Assembly: GCA_949128115.1 (NCBI GenBank)
Contig: OX421962.1
Coordinates: 61,359,787 to 61,423,786, forward strand
Length of the DNA: 64,000 nt
Reading direction: 5' to 3'
Source of the DNA: Anaspis maculata
Lineage: Eukaryota; Arthropoda; Insecta; Coleoptera; Scraptiidae
How positions within the stretch are numbered: the stretch's first letter is position 1; each line of letters starts with the position of its first letter. The notes under the pieces were generated by a model. That model saw only the letters and a list, made by a program, of their open reading frames with translations. It had not been told where the DNA came from and ran no database searches. Position numbers and translations under genes: made by a program. Positions 1-12,169 of this stretch are shown in pieces.

Positions 1-1538
1 CAGCTGTTATTTATTTATGACGTCTTTTATAAGGCAAATACTGAATTTCATTCCGATATCTTCATAAATAAGCGATATGATGGAGACAATGTTTTTTTTT
101 GACAGATCTCAGTTTTTTAGAATATCTCAAAAACGGTAATTATTGTTTCAAAATGATTTGGTGTACCCATCATTAAATTGCGCATCATATGACATGCCCT
201 GCAATACTCTACCTTTGTCTGTTCAAAAGATGCAATTTTTTTAAATTGTTTTTCTTCTTTACCCTGTATACAGAATTTGAACAAAAATTTTGCTTGCGGC
301 GATAGACAGAATTGTTCAGACGGGTTCTAAGGACATGTGTGCCAAAGGGCATTGCATTACTCAAAAATGCAGCGAACAGGACTTTTTCCGAACTATAATC
401 AAAATTTTAAAAGAGTAACTTTTTTTTCTAAATTGAACAAGGTTTTCAAAAAAAGTATAATTCTCCAAAAATAGTGGCGTAGAAAATGGGGTGGTAGAAG
501 TTGAGCAATCCCGCGGTATCTACGCCACTAGACAATTTTGATATAAGTTATACACGTCAAGTGATGGGTATCTATTTCATAAGTATTTGTAGCAAATTTA
601 GTGAAAATCGCTTTGATGACTTGAGAGTTATTGCAAAAAGATGATTTTAAAAACTGAACTTTGAAGGGCTATATCTCCCTTAGGAAGCGTTTTGGAGAAA
701 AATTGAATTATGCATGTCGACCTAGTTTTTGATGGACCATCGAATCGTGAATTATTGCTACTATAACCTGGACCACCCTGTAGAATAGGTTGCTTTGAGC
801 AGTAAGAATTCTCTCTACTAAGTTGGATTACCTTTTTTTAACAAGAATTGAGGCACTGCATGCATATTTATTTTCGTAATCGTTTCATAGATACATAACG
901 CGCAAAGTAATAAATAATCAAAAATATAAGTTTTGCAGTTTATGTATCTTGCTTGACATTTGCCAAAGTATTGTGTCAAAATTTACAAGAGATTCGTGTT
1001 TTCTCTCAATGTCAGCAACGATTACGAAAAACATTGTTCGACACACGAGCGCTGTGCTTTTTCAGGCCCTCAGCCTCTTTTGCAGCATTCAGCTTCGCCT
1101 CATGATGGCAAACAAGGCTTCGGGCCTTAAAATGCGTTCTTGTATCAAAAAATACTATTTCCGTAGTCGTTTCGTTGGATTCGTTGCAAATTTTTACAGT
1201 ATTTTTGTATTGGCATAATGTCAACTATGATAAATAGGACATTCAAAAATATATACAGGCTGGTCCAACGCAAAGTTCCCATGCACTCCAGTTTTCGAGA
1301 GAAAAGAGCGATAAAAAAGAGAAAAAGCCCAGACGATTTTAATTTTCAAGGAGGAGCATTGAAATACCATAAATTTAGTAATGATGTTCCACCCCCATAA
1401 CCGAGGTTATTAGATTTTCGAAAAAATTTAAATGGCATAGAGGTCGAGGGATACATCATTTTTAAGGACTTGAATTTTTTTTGACTCTAAAAAATTTAAA
1501 TGCGATGTGGTATACGTATTCAGAATTATTTCACTTTA
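1..1538. other. No gene; right-hand end of a foldback-type element and AT-rich repeat debris
   Basis: No coding region recognised. A terminal motif CCACCCTG followed by TA at 781-782 is the right end of a TA-flanked element whose left end is not identified. At 1254-1260 a TA followed by CAGGCTGG looks like the outer end of the mariner-type relic at 1539-1722. Confidence 0.4.
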
Positions 1539-1722
1539 TTATTGTTCAAAATGTCCTCCGGTGACTTCCGTACAATGAAAAAGTAGTGTTCAAAATTATC
1601 ACGGATATTATGTACCTACTAAGTGTTTCTGGTGTTATAACACGGCATTTTTCTGTAATTCTTTGACGAAGTTCTTCCAGAGACTCAACTTCCGTCGCAT
1701 ACATTTTAGTTTTCAAATTCAC
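1539..1722 (-). pseudogene. C-terminal fragment of a mariner/Tc1-superfamily transposase
   Basis: On the minus strand this reads LKTKMYATEVESLEELRQRI followed by TEKCRVITPETL; after a frame change it reads CTEVTGGHFEQ and a stop. The order VYxTxVESLEELRQRI, then ITPExL, then CxExxGGHFE is the usual C-terminal tail of one group of insect mariner-like transposases (from memory of the family). The catalytic domain is absent and the frame is broken, so it is a dead relic. A TA-CAGGCTGG terminus about 280 bp downstream (1254-1263) could be its terminal inverted repeat. Confidence 0.7.
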
Positions 1723-1917
1723 CGATTACTCTACTGACGAAATTTGACCCGGGATGCGCGAGGGTCACGTGACCCCTTTACAAATCGGGGGCTGAAACAT
1801 TACGGCATTAAAAATACCTGAAATTGACGGATCCACATGTCAGAGAATGGAATAACCTCGCTTTAGTTGAATGAAGCCATGGCATGAAGGTTGAAGTTTG
1901 TTTTGTGGTACAGTATA

Positions 1918-2800
1918 CAGGGTGATTTTTTTAAAAAGACCCACCCCAGATTTCTTGCCTCCAAAAATGTTTCCAGGAAAACGCCGGAACAGGTCGATTT
2001 TATTTTGAGGGAGACATCAAGGACACACATTGTCAAATTTTCATCTTCAACCCTTCGCCCCCACCCTACCCTACTTAAGAATTTCAAAAAGCACTACCTA
2101 TGTTGTGATACATCAAATTGAAGGTAATAAAATTCTCTTTCTTCCAACATATTTTAATTATTTCAAATCATCCCACAACCCTTCTCAAAATACGCTCAAT
2201 ATCAATTAAAAGAAAGCTTTCCCTATCAACTCCCGATTCTTGGAAAATAGATTTTTCTGCGAAAACAGGTCGATTCTTATTCCGAAGGAGACATCTAAAA
2301 CACGTATTGCCAAATTTTCATCTTCAATCCCTCCGTCCCCACCATACCCTCTTCAAAATTTTAAATAGCATTATTTACATTGTGATACATCAGACTGAAG
2401 GTAATAAAATTCTCTTTCTATAAAAAATTATTTCAAGTTTTCTAAACCTCCCTTTAACCCTTTTCAAAAATTCTCCTAACTGGAAGGCGATTGATTGGGT
2501 TGAAGATAAAAATTTGGCAATATGTGTCTTAGATGTTTTCTTCAAAATAAAAATCGACCTGTTTTTGCTGGAAAATCTATTTCTCAAGGATCGGCAGTTA
2601 ATACGGGGGGAACTTCCCTTTATTTGACAATGAAAAATTTTGAGAAGGGTTTGCGGTGGTTATAAAAGAATTCAAAGTATGTTTGACAGAAAGAGAATTT
2701 CATTTCCTTCAATTTGATGTGTCACAACATAGGTTAGGGTGGGGTGAGAACGAAGGGGTTGAAGATGAAAATTTAACAATGTGTGTCCTAATGGATTGGT
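1918..2800. repeat. Degraded foldback repeat with direct and inverted copies
   Basis: Begins with TA-CAGGGTGATTTTTT at 1916. A module containing 'gagacatc...caaattttcatcttcaa...cccaccctacc' occurs at about 1970-2150 and 2250-2440 in + orientation and at about 2490-2560 and 2690-2800 inverted. Short open frames here are by-products of the repeats. No right terminus was found, so the element appears truncated. Confidence 0.6.
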
Positions 2801-3081
2801 AGGAGGGATCCATGAAATCTATCGAGTCTATATCATCTATTTATTTCTTTCGTTGAGAAAAGGTTGATTTCTACCTGGAACGGCCTTATATACATTTTGT
2901 TATTTGACAGACCACAACACCGTTTATTTGTTGATAATTTTTGACGCAAGTAATGTCAACGTCAACTGCTATTTAGGGTTTGCATCCATGGCTGCCATGG
3001 AAACGACGCCCTGACATACACCAACCCACGTCATCACTAATTGACCGTATTCGTTACTCCCCACCTCGGTTCGCTCTTTTT

Positions 3082-3285
3082 TCATCCTCCCAAATTGATT
3101 TCAGAATGTTCTCGTACTTCTTGCCTCGGAAGTTTTGAAAATTCTCGTCGCGACAACTCCATCCCGGGCATATCCCAGTATCTGTGTTGTTGAGAGAGAG
3201 CTTCAGAAAAGCTCTGCAGCAGCAGCGACAGCTCCTCCGCCAATTGTACGGGGTTTGTGGCTTTTCCCCAAGTTGGAATCTCCAA
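3082..3285 (-). CDS. Unidentified 67-codon open frame with coding-like composition
   Basis: Reads MEIPTWGKATNPVQLAEELS and continues with a helical Leu/Ser/Gln-rich stretch (LLLQSFSEALSQQHRYWDMP) and a charged end. It is CpG-rich and not part of any repeat I can see, unlike the flanking DNA. I do not recognise it. It could be an exon of a neighbouring or nested gene, a transposon ORF fragment, or chance. Confidence 0.2.
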   Translation of the reverse strand: MEIPTWGKATNPVQLAEELSLLLQSFSEALSQQHRYWDMPGMELSRREFSKLPRQEVREHSEINLGG

Positions 3286-3958
3286 CGAATATCGAACCTA
3301 GTATATGATAAGTCCTGGCAAGTCTCCTTGTGAAAGTTTAGAAAACTGCATTGTGCCTTTTTGGGTTTTTCAAAACTCTATTACGCCCATTAGTGCCTTC
3401 ATGTCTTATCTATATGGCCCCGTTGAACCTCCTGTTATCTCGGCTTACTTGTCGGTCGAGTTCTAGGAAGCCTCTTTGTGAAAAACCTTTCTTCCTACTA
3501 AGTATACTTGATGATAGATAGATACATAGGTACTTCAGTAAGGTGCTTTTTGTCCAGTGAATAATGTGGTCAACAACACCAACGTGCTGGCCAATCTAAA
3601 TGTCATACTCTGTGTTGAACATTGCGACCGCAAAATCATATCAGATTTGATGTTAATTGAAATTCAGTTAAAATATAGGGTCAATAAATTCGGAGAATAA
3701 TACACAGTGGGCAGCTAATCCAGCACACTAAAAGGGAAGAAGTACGTACATACATAATGTACGATAGACCGAGCGAATAGCGATAGACGTTTTGCAACAC
3801 AATACGAGGGTTCCTCCACTCTGATCTGCTGCTCTAAAGAATTTTATGTCTTAGCACATAAAACAGCATATTTACAGTGTTGCTTTTGAACTACGAAAAT
3901 GCCTGAAACGTGATTCAAAGTAAATGAAATATATATTAGAAAGTTACTACCAAATATA
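3286..3958. other. No feature recognised
   Basis: AT-rich sequence with scattered TAGGTA/TACCTA motifs, without recognisable genes or inverted repeats. Confidence 0.4.
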
Positions 3959-4429
3959 CTGGTCACAATTTGAGGTGGGTCACCCAAAAAATTGCTCGGT
4001 TTTGATTCTCTGTCAATCACTTGAGAATCATCAGATTTTGAAATAACTCACACCAATTTCAAGATAAATCTTCCTACTATCACCATCTGCGAATGCTTGT
4101 TAGCTTGTGACAGCGATGGGCTTGATACAGGGTGGTGAAGGATACCTTGCAATTTTATACTTTTTTGAAATGGTGCAGGAACTTTTGTGGCCACCCTATA
4201 ATTTTGAGATTTTTTGTATGGGGTAGTCAATAGTATAAGGAACTCATATTTTCTTAGTTTGATGCTCTACGTTGCTTAGTAACAAAAATATGTTTTTTTT
4301 CTTATTTAGTTACTTTATCACGTTGATTTATACGAACATTTTTTTATTATATTCAAATAATAAGCAATCAAAATGAACAGGGCAAGAGATTTTAATACAA
4401 AGTTGGACCTGGTCTGGACCGCACTACTT

Positions 4430-4758
4430 TTTTTTTTTTTATTCGTTTATTTAACGTCGGCCTATTTCCGCAACGAGGCCTAACACCGACGCCGGTGAAT
4501 GCTTTCCTCCACTATACCGGAAATTATACCCAACACAGGGTAGGGATTTTTAACGACCACCAACATCGCATGGGGTCGGCACCATCGTTCGTATTTTACG
4601 TGCTATGCGACACACGGCGCGTCTTGCATTTAGCAAGCATTCCAACTAAACCAAGAAGCTTGTTTTTCGAGGCCGAGAATCCGTCCCCGGCGGAGATCGA
4701 ACCCGCGACCTCTGGAGTGGTAGTCGAACGCGCTAAATAACCACACCATAAGCTCCTC
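4430..4758 (-). mobile_element. tRNA-derived SINE, copy 1
   Basis: On the minus strand a tRNA-like head with B box GGTTCGATCTC (plus-strand 4693-4703) and an A-box-like GTGGTTATTTAGCG is followed by a ~250-bp body and a 3' A-tail (T run at 4430-4441). A perfect 12-bp target duplication ACCGCACTACTT flanks it at 4418-4429 and 4759-4770. The body is nearly identical to copy 2, with a short deletion near 4528. Confidence 0.9.
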
Positions 4759-4771
4759 ACCGCACTACTTC

Positions 4772-4971
4772 TTAGTAGGATCTAAACATACCTTTGAACA
4801 GGTTATTGATAGTTGTCACATGGATTTCTCTCCACTTCGCGGTTAGAGCATCCAGTAAGTTCTTGTCTTGTAGTGAGTTATACTGGTAGTGCTGACAGTC
4901 TTCTTTGGAGAGCATCTCATATGTGCTCAATTGGATTGATATCGGGCGATAAGTTTAGCCACATCATTGAG
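4772..4971 (-). pseudogene. Tc1-like transposase C-terminus (DDE domain end)
   Basis: Minus-strand reading gives MMWLNLSPDINPIEH, stop, DALQRRLSALPV, then after a frame shift NLLDALTAKWREIHVTTINN and a terminal FKGMFRSY-stop. SPDxNPIEH contains the third catalytic acidic residue of the DDE triad in Tc1 transposases, and the AL..KWR.I....INNL tail also fits. In-frame stops and a frame shift make it inactive. The SINE copy 1 target duplication begins one base beyond its stop codon, and SINE copy 2 interrupts its upstream side. Confidence 0.75.
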
Positions 4972-5313
4972 GTTTTTTTTTATTCGTTTATTTAACGTCG
5001 GCCTATTTCCGCAACGAGGCCTAACACCGACGCCGGTGAATGCTTTCCTCCACTATACCGGAAATTTTGCCGAACCCCTGTGTGTTCCAACACAGGGTAG
5101 GGATTTTTAACGACCACCAACATTGCATGGGGTCGGCACCATCGTTCGTATTTTACGTGCTATGCGACACACGGCGCGTCTTGCATTTAGCAAGCATTCC
5201 AACTAAACCAAGGAGCTTGTTTTCGAGGCCGAAAATCCGTCCCCGGCGGAGATCGAACCCGCGACCTCTGGAGTGGTAGTCGAACGCGCTAACTAACCAC
5301 ACCACAAGCTCCT
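4972..5313 (-). mobile_element. tRNA-derived SINE, copy 2
   Basis: Same family and orientation as the copy 540 bp upstream. The A box here is the better match (GTGGTTAGTTAGCG), the B box is GGTTCGATCTC, and the A-tail lies at 4972-4980. An 11-bp duplication ACATCATTGAG flanks it at 4961-4971 and 5314-5324. High identity between copies indicates recent activity of the family. Confidence 0.9.
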
Positions 5314-5870
5314 ACATCATTGAGTTGATTTAATTATTCACGAAAGATTCATTCCTAATATTTCGATGTTACAGTTTTCAAAGTCATTTTTGCTAAACGA
5401 AAAGCTGTTTATAGCAACATTAATAACTGTCAAATTAATCAACTCAACTTGAATATCTACTTGATTGAATATTTGAAGTCACCTGTGAAAATTAGAAGCA
5501 GTGTAGCGCGAAAAATCACTTTATGAAAAAAAAATCCTATTTCTGTAACTATGCAACCTGGAGCATCAAGCTAAAAAAACAATGAGTTCCTCATACCATT
5601 GGTTACCAAATACAGCAAAATTCAAAATCACAGAGTGGCCACGAAAGCTCCTGTACCATTGCAAAAAAGTACAAAATTACAAGGCATTCTTTATCACCCT
5701 GTATTTAACATATCGCTGGCACGAACCAACAATTACTTGCAGATGGTGAAAGTAGAAGGATTTATCTTGAAGTTGGTGTGAATTATTTCAAAATCCGATG
5801 ATTTTCAAGAGATTGGCAGAGAGTAAAAACCGAACCATTTTTTGGGTGACCCACTTCAAATTGTGACCAG

Positions 5871-7200
5871 TATAATTCCACCTACTACTATACATAGGTA
5901 CTTACTATTGAACTAATTATTTAAAGGAAGAAAAAGAAATAGGACGACCACCAACACCGAAAGCATTTTTAATCATTAGGTACCCGAAGCAGGTTTACAA
6001 AAATATTCAAATATTGATTTTCTCACTACCACGGAGCACATCCCGTTTTATATGGGCGATGAATTGATGATGAAGAGAGAAGAGCTGACGATGGCAACAC
6101 GACGAGGGGATATAACCAAAATTGCTGTTTTATTCATTTCGCACCTTTACCGATGATGGTCAAATCTGGTTAAAAGATGACTTTATTCCGGTTATGCAAT
6201 AAATCAAGCCTTTTAGATTGCTTTTCTTTAATGGCATTGTCACTTTTTCTGCTTCCGTGCCGAATAAATTATTTCTCGTGCCACTTTTCACGCGTTCTTT
6301 TACTGCTCGTTTCATTAATAAAACCTACCAAAGGGTAGGAAAATGTAGATATCTTTACTACAGTGCCATGTTGGCATGGTGCTGGGCAACTTGGAGATCC
6401 AACGTAGATACCTTATTTATTTACACAGGCGCATGGGGATGGTCATCAACGTTGTTGCATCGAACAGAACAGTAAACAATTGAGAGGATAGAGGATACCG
6501 TAGGTATCGAAAGGAGATCTGCTTTTACATTATTAGAGTATGTAGGTGTCTTCAAATTGTTATAAGATACAACAAGGACGGGCAGAAGCAAGATGATTTT
6601 GATAAATGTTCAAAGTGTACCGGAATAGTTTTGTTACGGTATTCGCGTTTCGATTTGTTTATAATTGAGACGATCGTTCTATAACACACTGTTTATTACT
6701 GAGTACTACTATAAAAATACACGTCAACAATTGTGGGTAGATCGCTTCAACTTCTCGCTGTTATCGCTCCCGATTGTATACTGGTCCGTGGGTCGTGAGG
6801 ATCGGTACTTTCATAGCTCCGACTATTGTTCTGTAATCTTCCACCGGTCCTCCAACAAATTCCACAATGACCCGGCATACGGTTTCCAGTATAGCCATTC
6901 TCATTCACCTAAGATACTCGGGGCGCTGGGCAGCTTGTATACTCCAGCTTTGCGCTGATAGGTTTATATGAGAAGTGCTTCGGGTGGATAAACCAATCGA
7001 ATTGCTAAAAATTCAAATTTGTTGGATTCGATTGGCTACTGCAGAGGGCGCGCTTTTGAGCTTGCTCGCATTGCGTCGCACTCGTATCACGTGATCCCTG
7101 TCCGCGTCACTACTTGGCTACAAATGCGTGAATATTTTTCGAACTTGTCTATATGAAGACTTGCGCACGAACAAGGGAGCCGCCTCTATGAGAAGGTCTA
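5871..7200. other. No gene recognised; possible solo LTR remnant
   Basis: Several open frames of 85-97 codons occur at 6218-6475 and 6665-6958 but match nothing I know. On the minus strand an AATAAA (plus 6688-6693) followed about 55 bp later by a ...GTAACA end resembles the R/U5 part of an LTR; no second LTR or primer-binding site was found. Confidence 0.2.
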
Positions 7201-9458
7201 CAGGTGTCTCAAAACTCGCGCCTCAGGGAACACTGACATGTGCGGACAACAATAGGTTCCCAGAAAACGGAAGAAAAATGTTTATTGCTGCTTGCATAAA
7301 GGAGTCATGAGTCTTTTGAATTCACCAATCTCGGAGGTAGTACGGTGGTTAAGCGCCAAAAAAAGCTCGAACTATGCATTTTGAGCTTAAGCAATGCGCT
7401 TTTGGGGTTCAATTGGGGATACCCAAACCTTAATTTCAAGAGTTGGAGACATCGGTGCACTCGATGCGGAGGGGGTCTGGGGGGCCCTTGAAAGTTGAAG
7501 GTGCGAGGTTTCCCACCAAATCACCATACCATCACGTAATTCCTACTTGGATGTCATCAAACGACTCTAACCTACACATTGACAACATTTGTTACCATGT
7601 CCCAACAGTTCTTCACACTGAAAAAAATTAATTCTTATGACAGATCGGAAAAAACTGTTTTTCTCAATTCTTCATCCCCACAACGAATGAACTGCCAAGT
7701 TTGGTGTCGTTTTAAAGTAAACGGCATCCTCTGATTTCATTCAGCGAGTCAAAATGTTTGTGAGACCACCGTGCAAAGAATGGCACGCCAAGAAGTGAGC
7801 ATTTTTGAGCACCTCATTTAACAGTGGTTTCTTGGCTGATACCAATCGATATGATTGATAATTTTGTCATGAATCAATAACTTGAACTCTTTTGTAACGG
7901 TAATGCATGTGAATGAAACTCGACACGAGCGCGGAGGCCTGGAAAAAATATTTTTCTCCAGCGGTCGAATTTATTTCACGCCTACTGAGCGTTAGTTTGT
8001 TGGGCTCAGGCAGGCAGCGTTTGGATAGATTTGGATACAAAATTTTCATATCTGTCTTTGAAGCTGAGTAGCATAATTCTGGAAACTGATCTGAGAATCA
8101 TCAAAGACTATTTTGACAGTCACTAGGTACCCCCATGGGGATTAACTGCACAGAGATCATGGCTGGCGACGGAGGGCATTCAACTTTTAAAGTGTTATTT
8201 TCTTTTTATACTCTACCAACCTTCAAGGTTGTTATCATTTTGTACGTGTAAGTTTTCTTATGTTTGGAGAAGAAATAATTTCACAAAAACAACCGTGAAA
8301 ATGACTGTCAGAGTGGCAGAGAATAAGATCTTGGGCGTTGAATTCCCTCCGCCGTTAGCCATCACTTTTGCAGTTAACCCCCATGTGGGTACTGACCGGC
8401 AAAACAATCATTGATGATTCATAAATCAATTTCCAGAATCAAACAGCTCAAATTTTCAGATAGATATGGAAATTTTGCTTCCAAAACTATCCAAACGCTC
8501 CCTACCTGAGCCCTGCGGACTGACGCTCAGTAGGCGTGAAAAAAAATTCGACCGCTGGAGAAAAAAAAATTTCCTAGGCCTTCACGGTCGTGTCGAGTTT
8601 CATTCACATGCATTACCGTTACAAAAGAGTTCAAGTTATTGATCCATGACAAAATTATCAATCATATCGATTGGTATCACCCAAGAAACTACTGTTAAAT
8701 GAGGTGCTTGAAAATGCTTACTTCTTGGCGTGCCATTCTTTGCACGGTGGTCTCACAAACATTTTGACTCGGTGAATGGAATCAGAGGATGCCGTTTACT
8801 CCAAAATGACACCACACTTGGCAGTTTATTCGTTGTGGGGATGAAGAATTGAGAAAAACTGTTTTTTCCGATCTATCATAAGAATTAATTTTTTTCAGTG
8901 TGAAGAACTATTTGGACATGGTAACAAATGTTGTCAATGTACAGGTTAGAGTCGTTTGATGACCTCCCAGTAGGAATTACGTGGTGGTATGGTGATTTTG
9001 TGGGAAGCCTCGCACCTTCAACTTTCAAGGGCCCCCCAGACCCCCTCCGCATCGAGTGCACCGATGTCTCCAACTCTTGAAATTAAAGTTGAGGGACCCC
9101 CAATCAAACCCCAAAATCGCATTGCTTAAGCTCAAAATGCATAGTTAGAACGCTTAACCACCGGACTAAGGGTCAATTCGAGGTAAATTTGCAAAATTCA
9201 ACCGGTTGCTAAGTTTCGAAAGTAATACCAGCTGCCTGTCATTTTGCAATAAATGTTTGGCTCACTGTTAATAAAAGAAAACCCAGCAACTTAAAGTTGA
9301 GGTAACACACCTCAAAGGTGTAGGTCTCTGATTGGTTAACTTAACTTTGTCTTTTTTCGAATACCATTTGAGGTAGATTTTTTCCCTCGGTATTACACAT
9401 CTGAATGCCGTCTAGTTTGGCCTCATTTTCTCTGAGGCGCGAGTTTTGAGACACCCTG
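7201..9458. mobile_element. 2.26-kb TA-flanked element containing an ~850-bp inverted repeat
   Basis: Outer ends CAGGTGTCTCAAAACTCGCG (7201) and the complement of CAGGGTGTCTCAAAACTCGC (ending 9458) are flanked by TA. Inside, about 7345-8195 is repeated inverted at about 8330-9165 with roughly 90% identity by eye, leaving a ~130-bp loop. Each arm begins with a tRNA-A-box-like GGTGGTTAAGCG. The mirror open frames starting METSVHSMRRGSGG at 7443 (+) and 9073 (-) are the same repeat read from both arms. Confidence 0.75.
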
Positions 9459-10319
9459 TATACGGAACACGCCGTCTTCTTTACGAATTTCGTATACGAA
9501 GCTTGCGTATTGTATAGTTGCTAGCACGCCACTGCCAACTCGTCTTTCGGCTTTGTAATCGGAAACGATCGTGAAAAGTCGTGCTCGTAGATGCGCTGGG
9601 CTGTCGTCTGTCGAAAGCCGCCGTACTATTAGAATTTCAGCGACGAAGGGGGAAGGTGAAGAGATACATTCTGCCAGACAAGGTTGGTGCAATTTTGTGC
9701 AAGCCCACAGGTTGTCGTATTTGATACGAAACGAAAGTTGGCTTGTGGGCTGTGCACGAAGCAGGAGAGGCAAGGGGTTGGGTGATATTTACGAAACACG
9801 AAAGTGGCGTGCTAGCAAAATTCGTATACAAACATGAACCTCGTAACCGAGTGACGGCGTGCTTCCACCACAAGGCGACTGCCGAAAAATTCCACACCTT
9901 TCGCGTGCATTACCAACGTGCTGTGAAACCGGCACCTTCGCCAAATGGACAGATCTTTTCTACTCAGCTGTTGAAGTCTCCACGTAAATTTCAACGGTCC
10001 GAACCTTCGCGTATGTTCTGGACTGCACTAGAGCTTCATACTTGTACACTGCGCTCCAATGCGAACAGTCTAGAAAGACCTGGTGTGCTCCAGAATGCAC
10101 GCGAGAATCGCCGCTCGTGACAGTATCTTACATTAAGTACATAAAATAGCGTTCTATGATGAGCTTTGTTAATTGATTTTGACGGGCGGGCTGGAGCTTG
10201 TAATAAAAATTGAAAGAATCTAGCTAGCCTAATAAAGATTAGCTGAAGAGTCCAAATGCAAGAACCAGACAAGTCCATTGGATAATAGTGCCAGTCATTT
10301 TCATGTGGACGTGGAAATA
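9459..10319. repeat. CpG-rich region with short inverted repeats
   Basis: The segment 9485-9535 containing GTATACGAA...GCTAGCACGCCACT is inverted at 9800-9832, and GCAAGCCCACAG pairs with its complement near 9740. Open frames occur on both strands (9423-9773 minus, 9743-10120 plus) but none is recognisable. It is GC-richer than flanking DNA. Confidence 0.4.
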
Positions 10320-11470
10320 CAGGGTGATTTTTTCAAAAGAACTCACCTCTAATTTTTTGCTACATAATTTTACTTTTCCGAACCCCCACCAACATGGAAG
10401 AGAAAGTATTTATCATAATTGTGCAGAAAAAAAGTTTTGAGAATTCACCGGATACATCCGTTTTAAGGTCCCATAAGACGATTGAGACCATTTTCAGAAT
10501 GATGTCTGTCTGTCTGTAGGTAGGTGGTTGAGTGGGTGGGTGTGTGTGTGTGCGCGCGTGTGTATATCTGTAATCTCTCACGATAACTGCCGAACCGTTG
10601 ACCTAATCGACTTGAAATCTTATATTGCGGACATTGCTGGTCCGTGGAATGAGCCCATTAGTTTTTGGATGTCATCCAAAATGTCAGAAGATTGCAGAAG
10701 CTATATCTCACGTAACTGAACTTACGCAATATATCATTTGAAAGACCAGGAAAAACTGTATTTAGAATAGTTAAAAGTTTTGCCCTATCTGTCATCCGTC
10801 AAATAATAAAAAATGTCAAAGTTCAAAACTTCACCATTTAATTGTTCAAAATCTGTCCAATGGATTGGGACCACATTTGGCAGAAAGCAACACAACAAAA
10901 GGGTCAAATGAGGTCTGTAGTTGCAATTCTCCACCATTTTCCAATCGAGCGTTATGAATTTTCAAAATTTCTCCTAGCCGTTGCCACCCGAGAGGGCCTC
11001 TCGCCCCGTATTTTGACCAGGACGACTCGCTTTTGATACAGGACTCTACTCAAAAATTCATTCCTGCTCGGGGATCGATTTTTTTGAAAAATTCCGACTT
11101 ATATCGAAAGTATATTGATTTGGGCATCGTGTAGACCCATTTTCAAAATCGACACGGTTCCGGTTTTCCGGCGGTAATTTTTTCAAAATGACATTTGCAC
11201 TTCCGTTAATTTGAAAAAACAGCAGTGCAAACTTCGACATGTGGTGAGCTCCACGAAAGATTCATTTTAGGTGCAGACATGCAGAAAATGAAAGTTGGAG
11301 AGAAGAATTGAATTAGTTTTTGGAGGAAAAACATCTGGAATCGAATCCTTGGTTGTCGAGTTTTCCTTTGTGAAAAAACTCAAATTTTCCAACTTTTTAT
11401 CTCGTGAACAGATTTTCAATTTTTTTTTAACAAGAGGTAACTGATTCTTGGACATTTACCAACAATTTTT
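10320..11470. repeat. Dispersed repeat family R1, copy 1
   Basis: Starts TA-CAGGGTGATTTTTTC. Its body (for example the segment around ATGGATTGGGACCACATT at 10860 and GACCAGGACGACTCGC at 11017) recurs diverged at 16330-17340 and 43900-44480. A GT-rich tract (GTCTGTCTGTCTG, then alternating GT/GC) spans 10504-10565. No coding capacity recognised. Confidence 0.6.
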
Positions 11471-12169
11471 TCCACTTTCCCGGGAATTTTCCGGTTGAAA
11501 GGTAAAACCGGCCTGGGTCTTCGAGACCGGACTTAAATGATGCAGCTCAAAGTGAACCTTATGTGAAGGACCCAATGTTTTGCAAAACTACGGACTGATA
11601 GCCAAGGGATTAAGTCAGCGAGCACTTTAAACAGAATACAAATTTATTGTATTGGTCCAAAGTTACATCAAATTGAAAAAGAAAAAAATCAAAATTTCTT
11701 GGAACGACGTATTGACTTGTGCATAGTTTAAACAAAATCAGAAAATTGGAAGCCTTTTTTATAAATATGTATTTTACCTCCTGGATTTCATCATATTCTC
11801 GATGAATAACAATAGCTTATAGACTTGAGAACCGAACTAGGCAAATTCGTTCTCAAAATTATGATACTTGGAAAATTGCGATGAACATATCCAAAACTAC
11901 GGTAAAAATTATCAAGAATTAGTTTTTATTTCTTATAATATCTCAAAGGGGACGCGATTGATATAAGGGGGTCTAATCTTGCGTGAACCCCTCTGTAGTA
12001 CAAGAAATGGAGAGCGATAAAATGTCAAAAACCATTTCGAGATACTTATTAATGTAATGCTTTCTACATTATAGATTAGATAAAATCTACATATGTTTCA
12101 AAAAAAATACAAGCGTTAAAAAATGGTTCATTTTACACCCCTTCCGTTGTCGCCGTGTATATCATCATA
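11471..12169. other. No feature recognised
   Basis: AT-rich non-coding sequence. Confidence 0.4.

Larger units (their letters stand above)
3959..5870. mobile_element. Degraded Tc1-like element with ~330-bp inverted arms, split by two SINEs
   Basis: Arms at 3959-4290 and about 5560-5870 are inverted copies of each other. Outer ends are CTGGTCACAATTTGA and its complement, both flanked by TA (3957-3958 and 5871-5872), the target typical of Tc1/mariner. The interior carries a transposase C-terminus on the minus strand (4772-4971). Without the two SINE insertions and their duplicated target sites the element would be about 1.2 kb, so it is internally deleted. Confidence 0.7.

Noticed and set aside
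4690..4758. tRNA gene on the minus strand
   Set aside because: A and B boxes are present, but the segment is the head of a SINE with A-tail and target duplication; no complete cloverleaf is expected. The same holds for 5240-5313 and 40100-40179.
6631..6960. Solo LTR on the minus strand
   Set aside because: Only an AATAAA and a TG/CA-like end are visible; no second boundary or target duplication found.
7443..9073. Paired 62-codon frames on opposite strands (METSVHSM...)
   Set aside because: They are the same non-coding repeat read from the two inverted arms of the 7201-9458 element.
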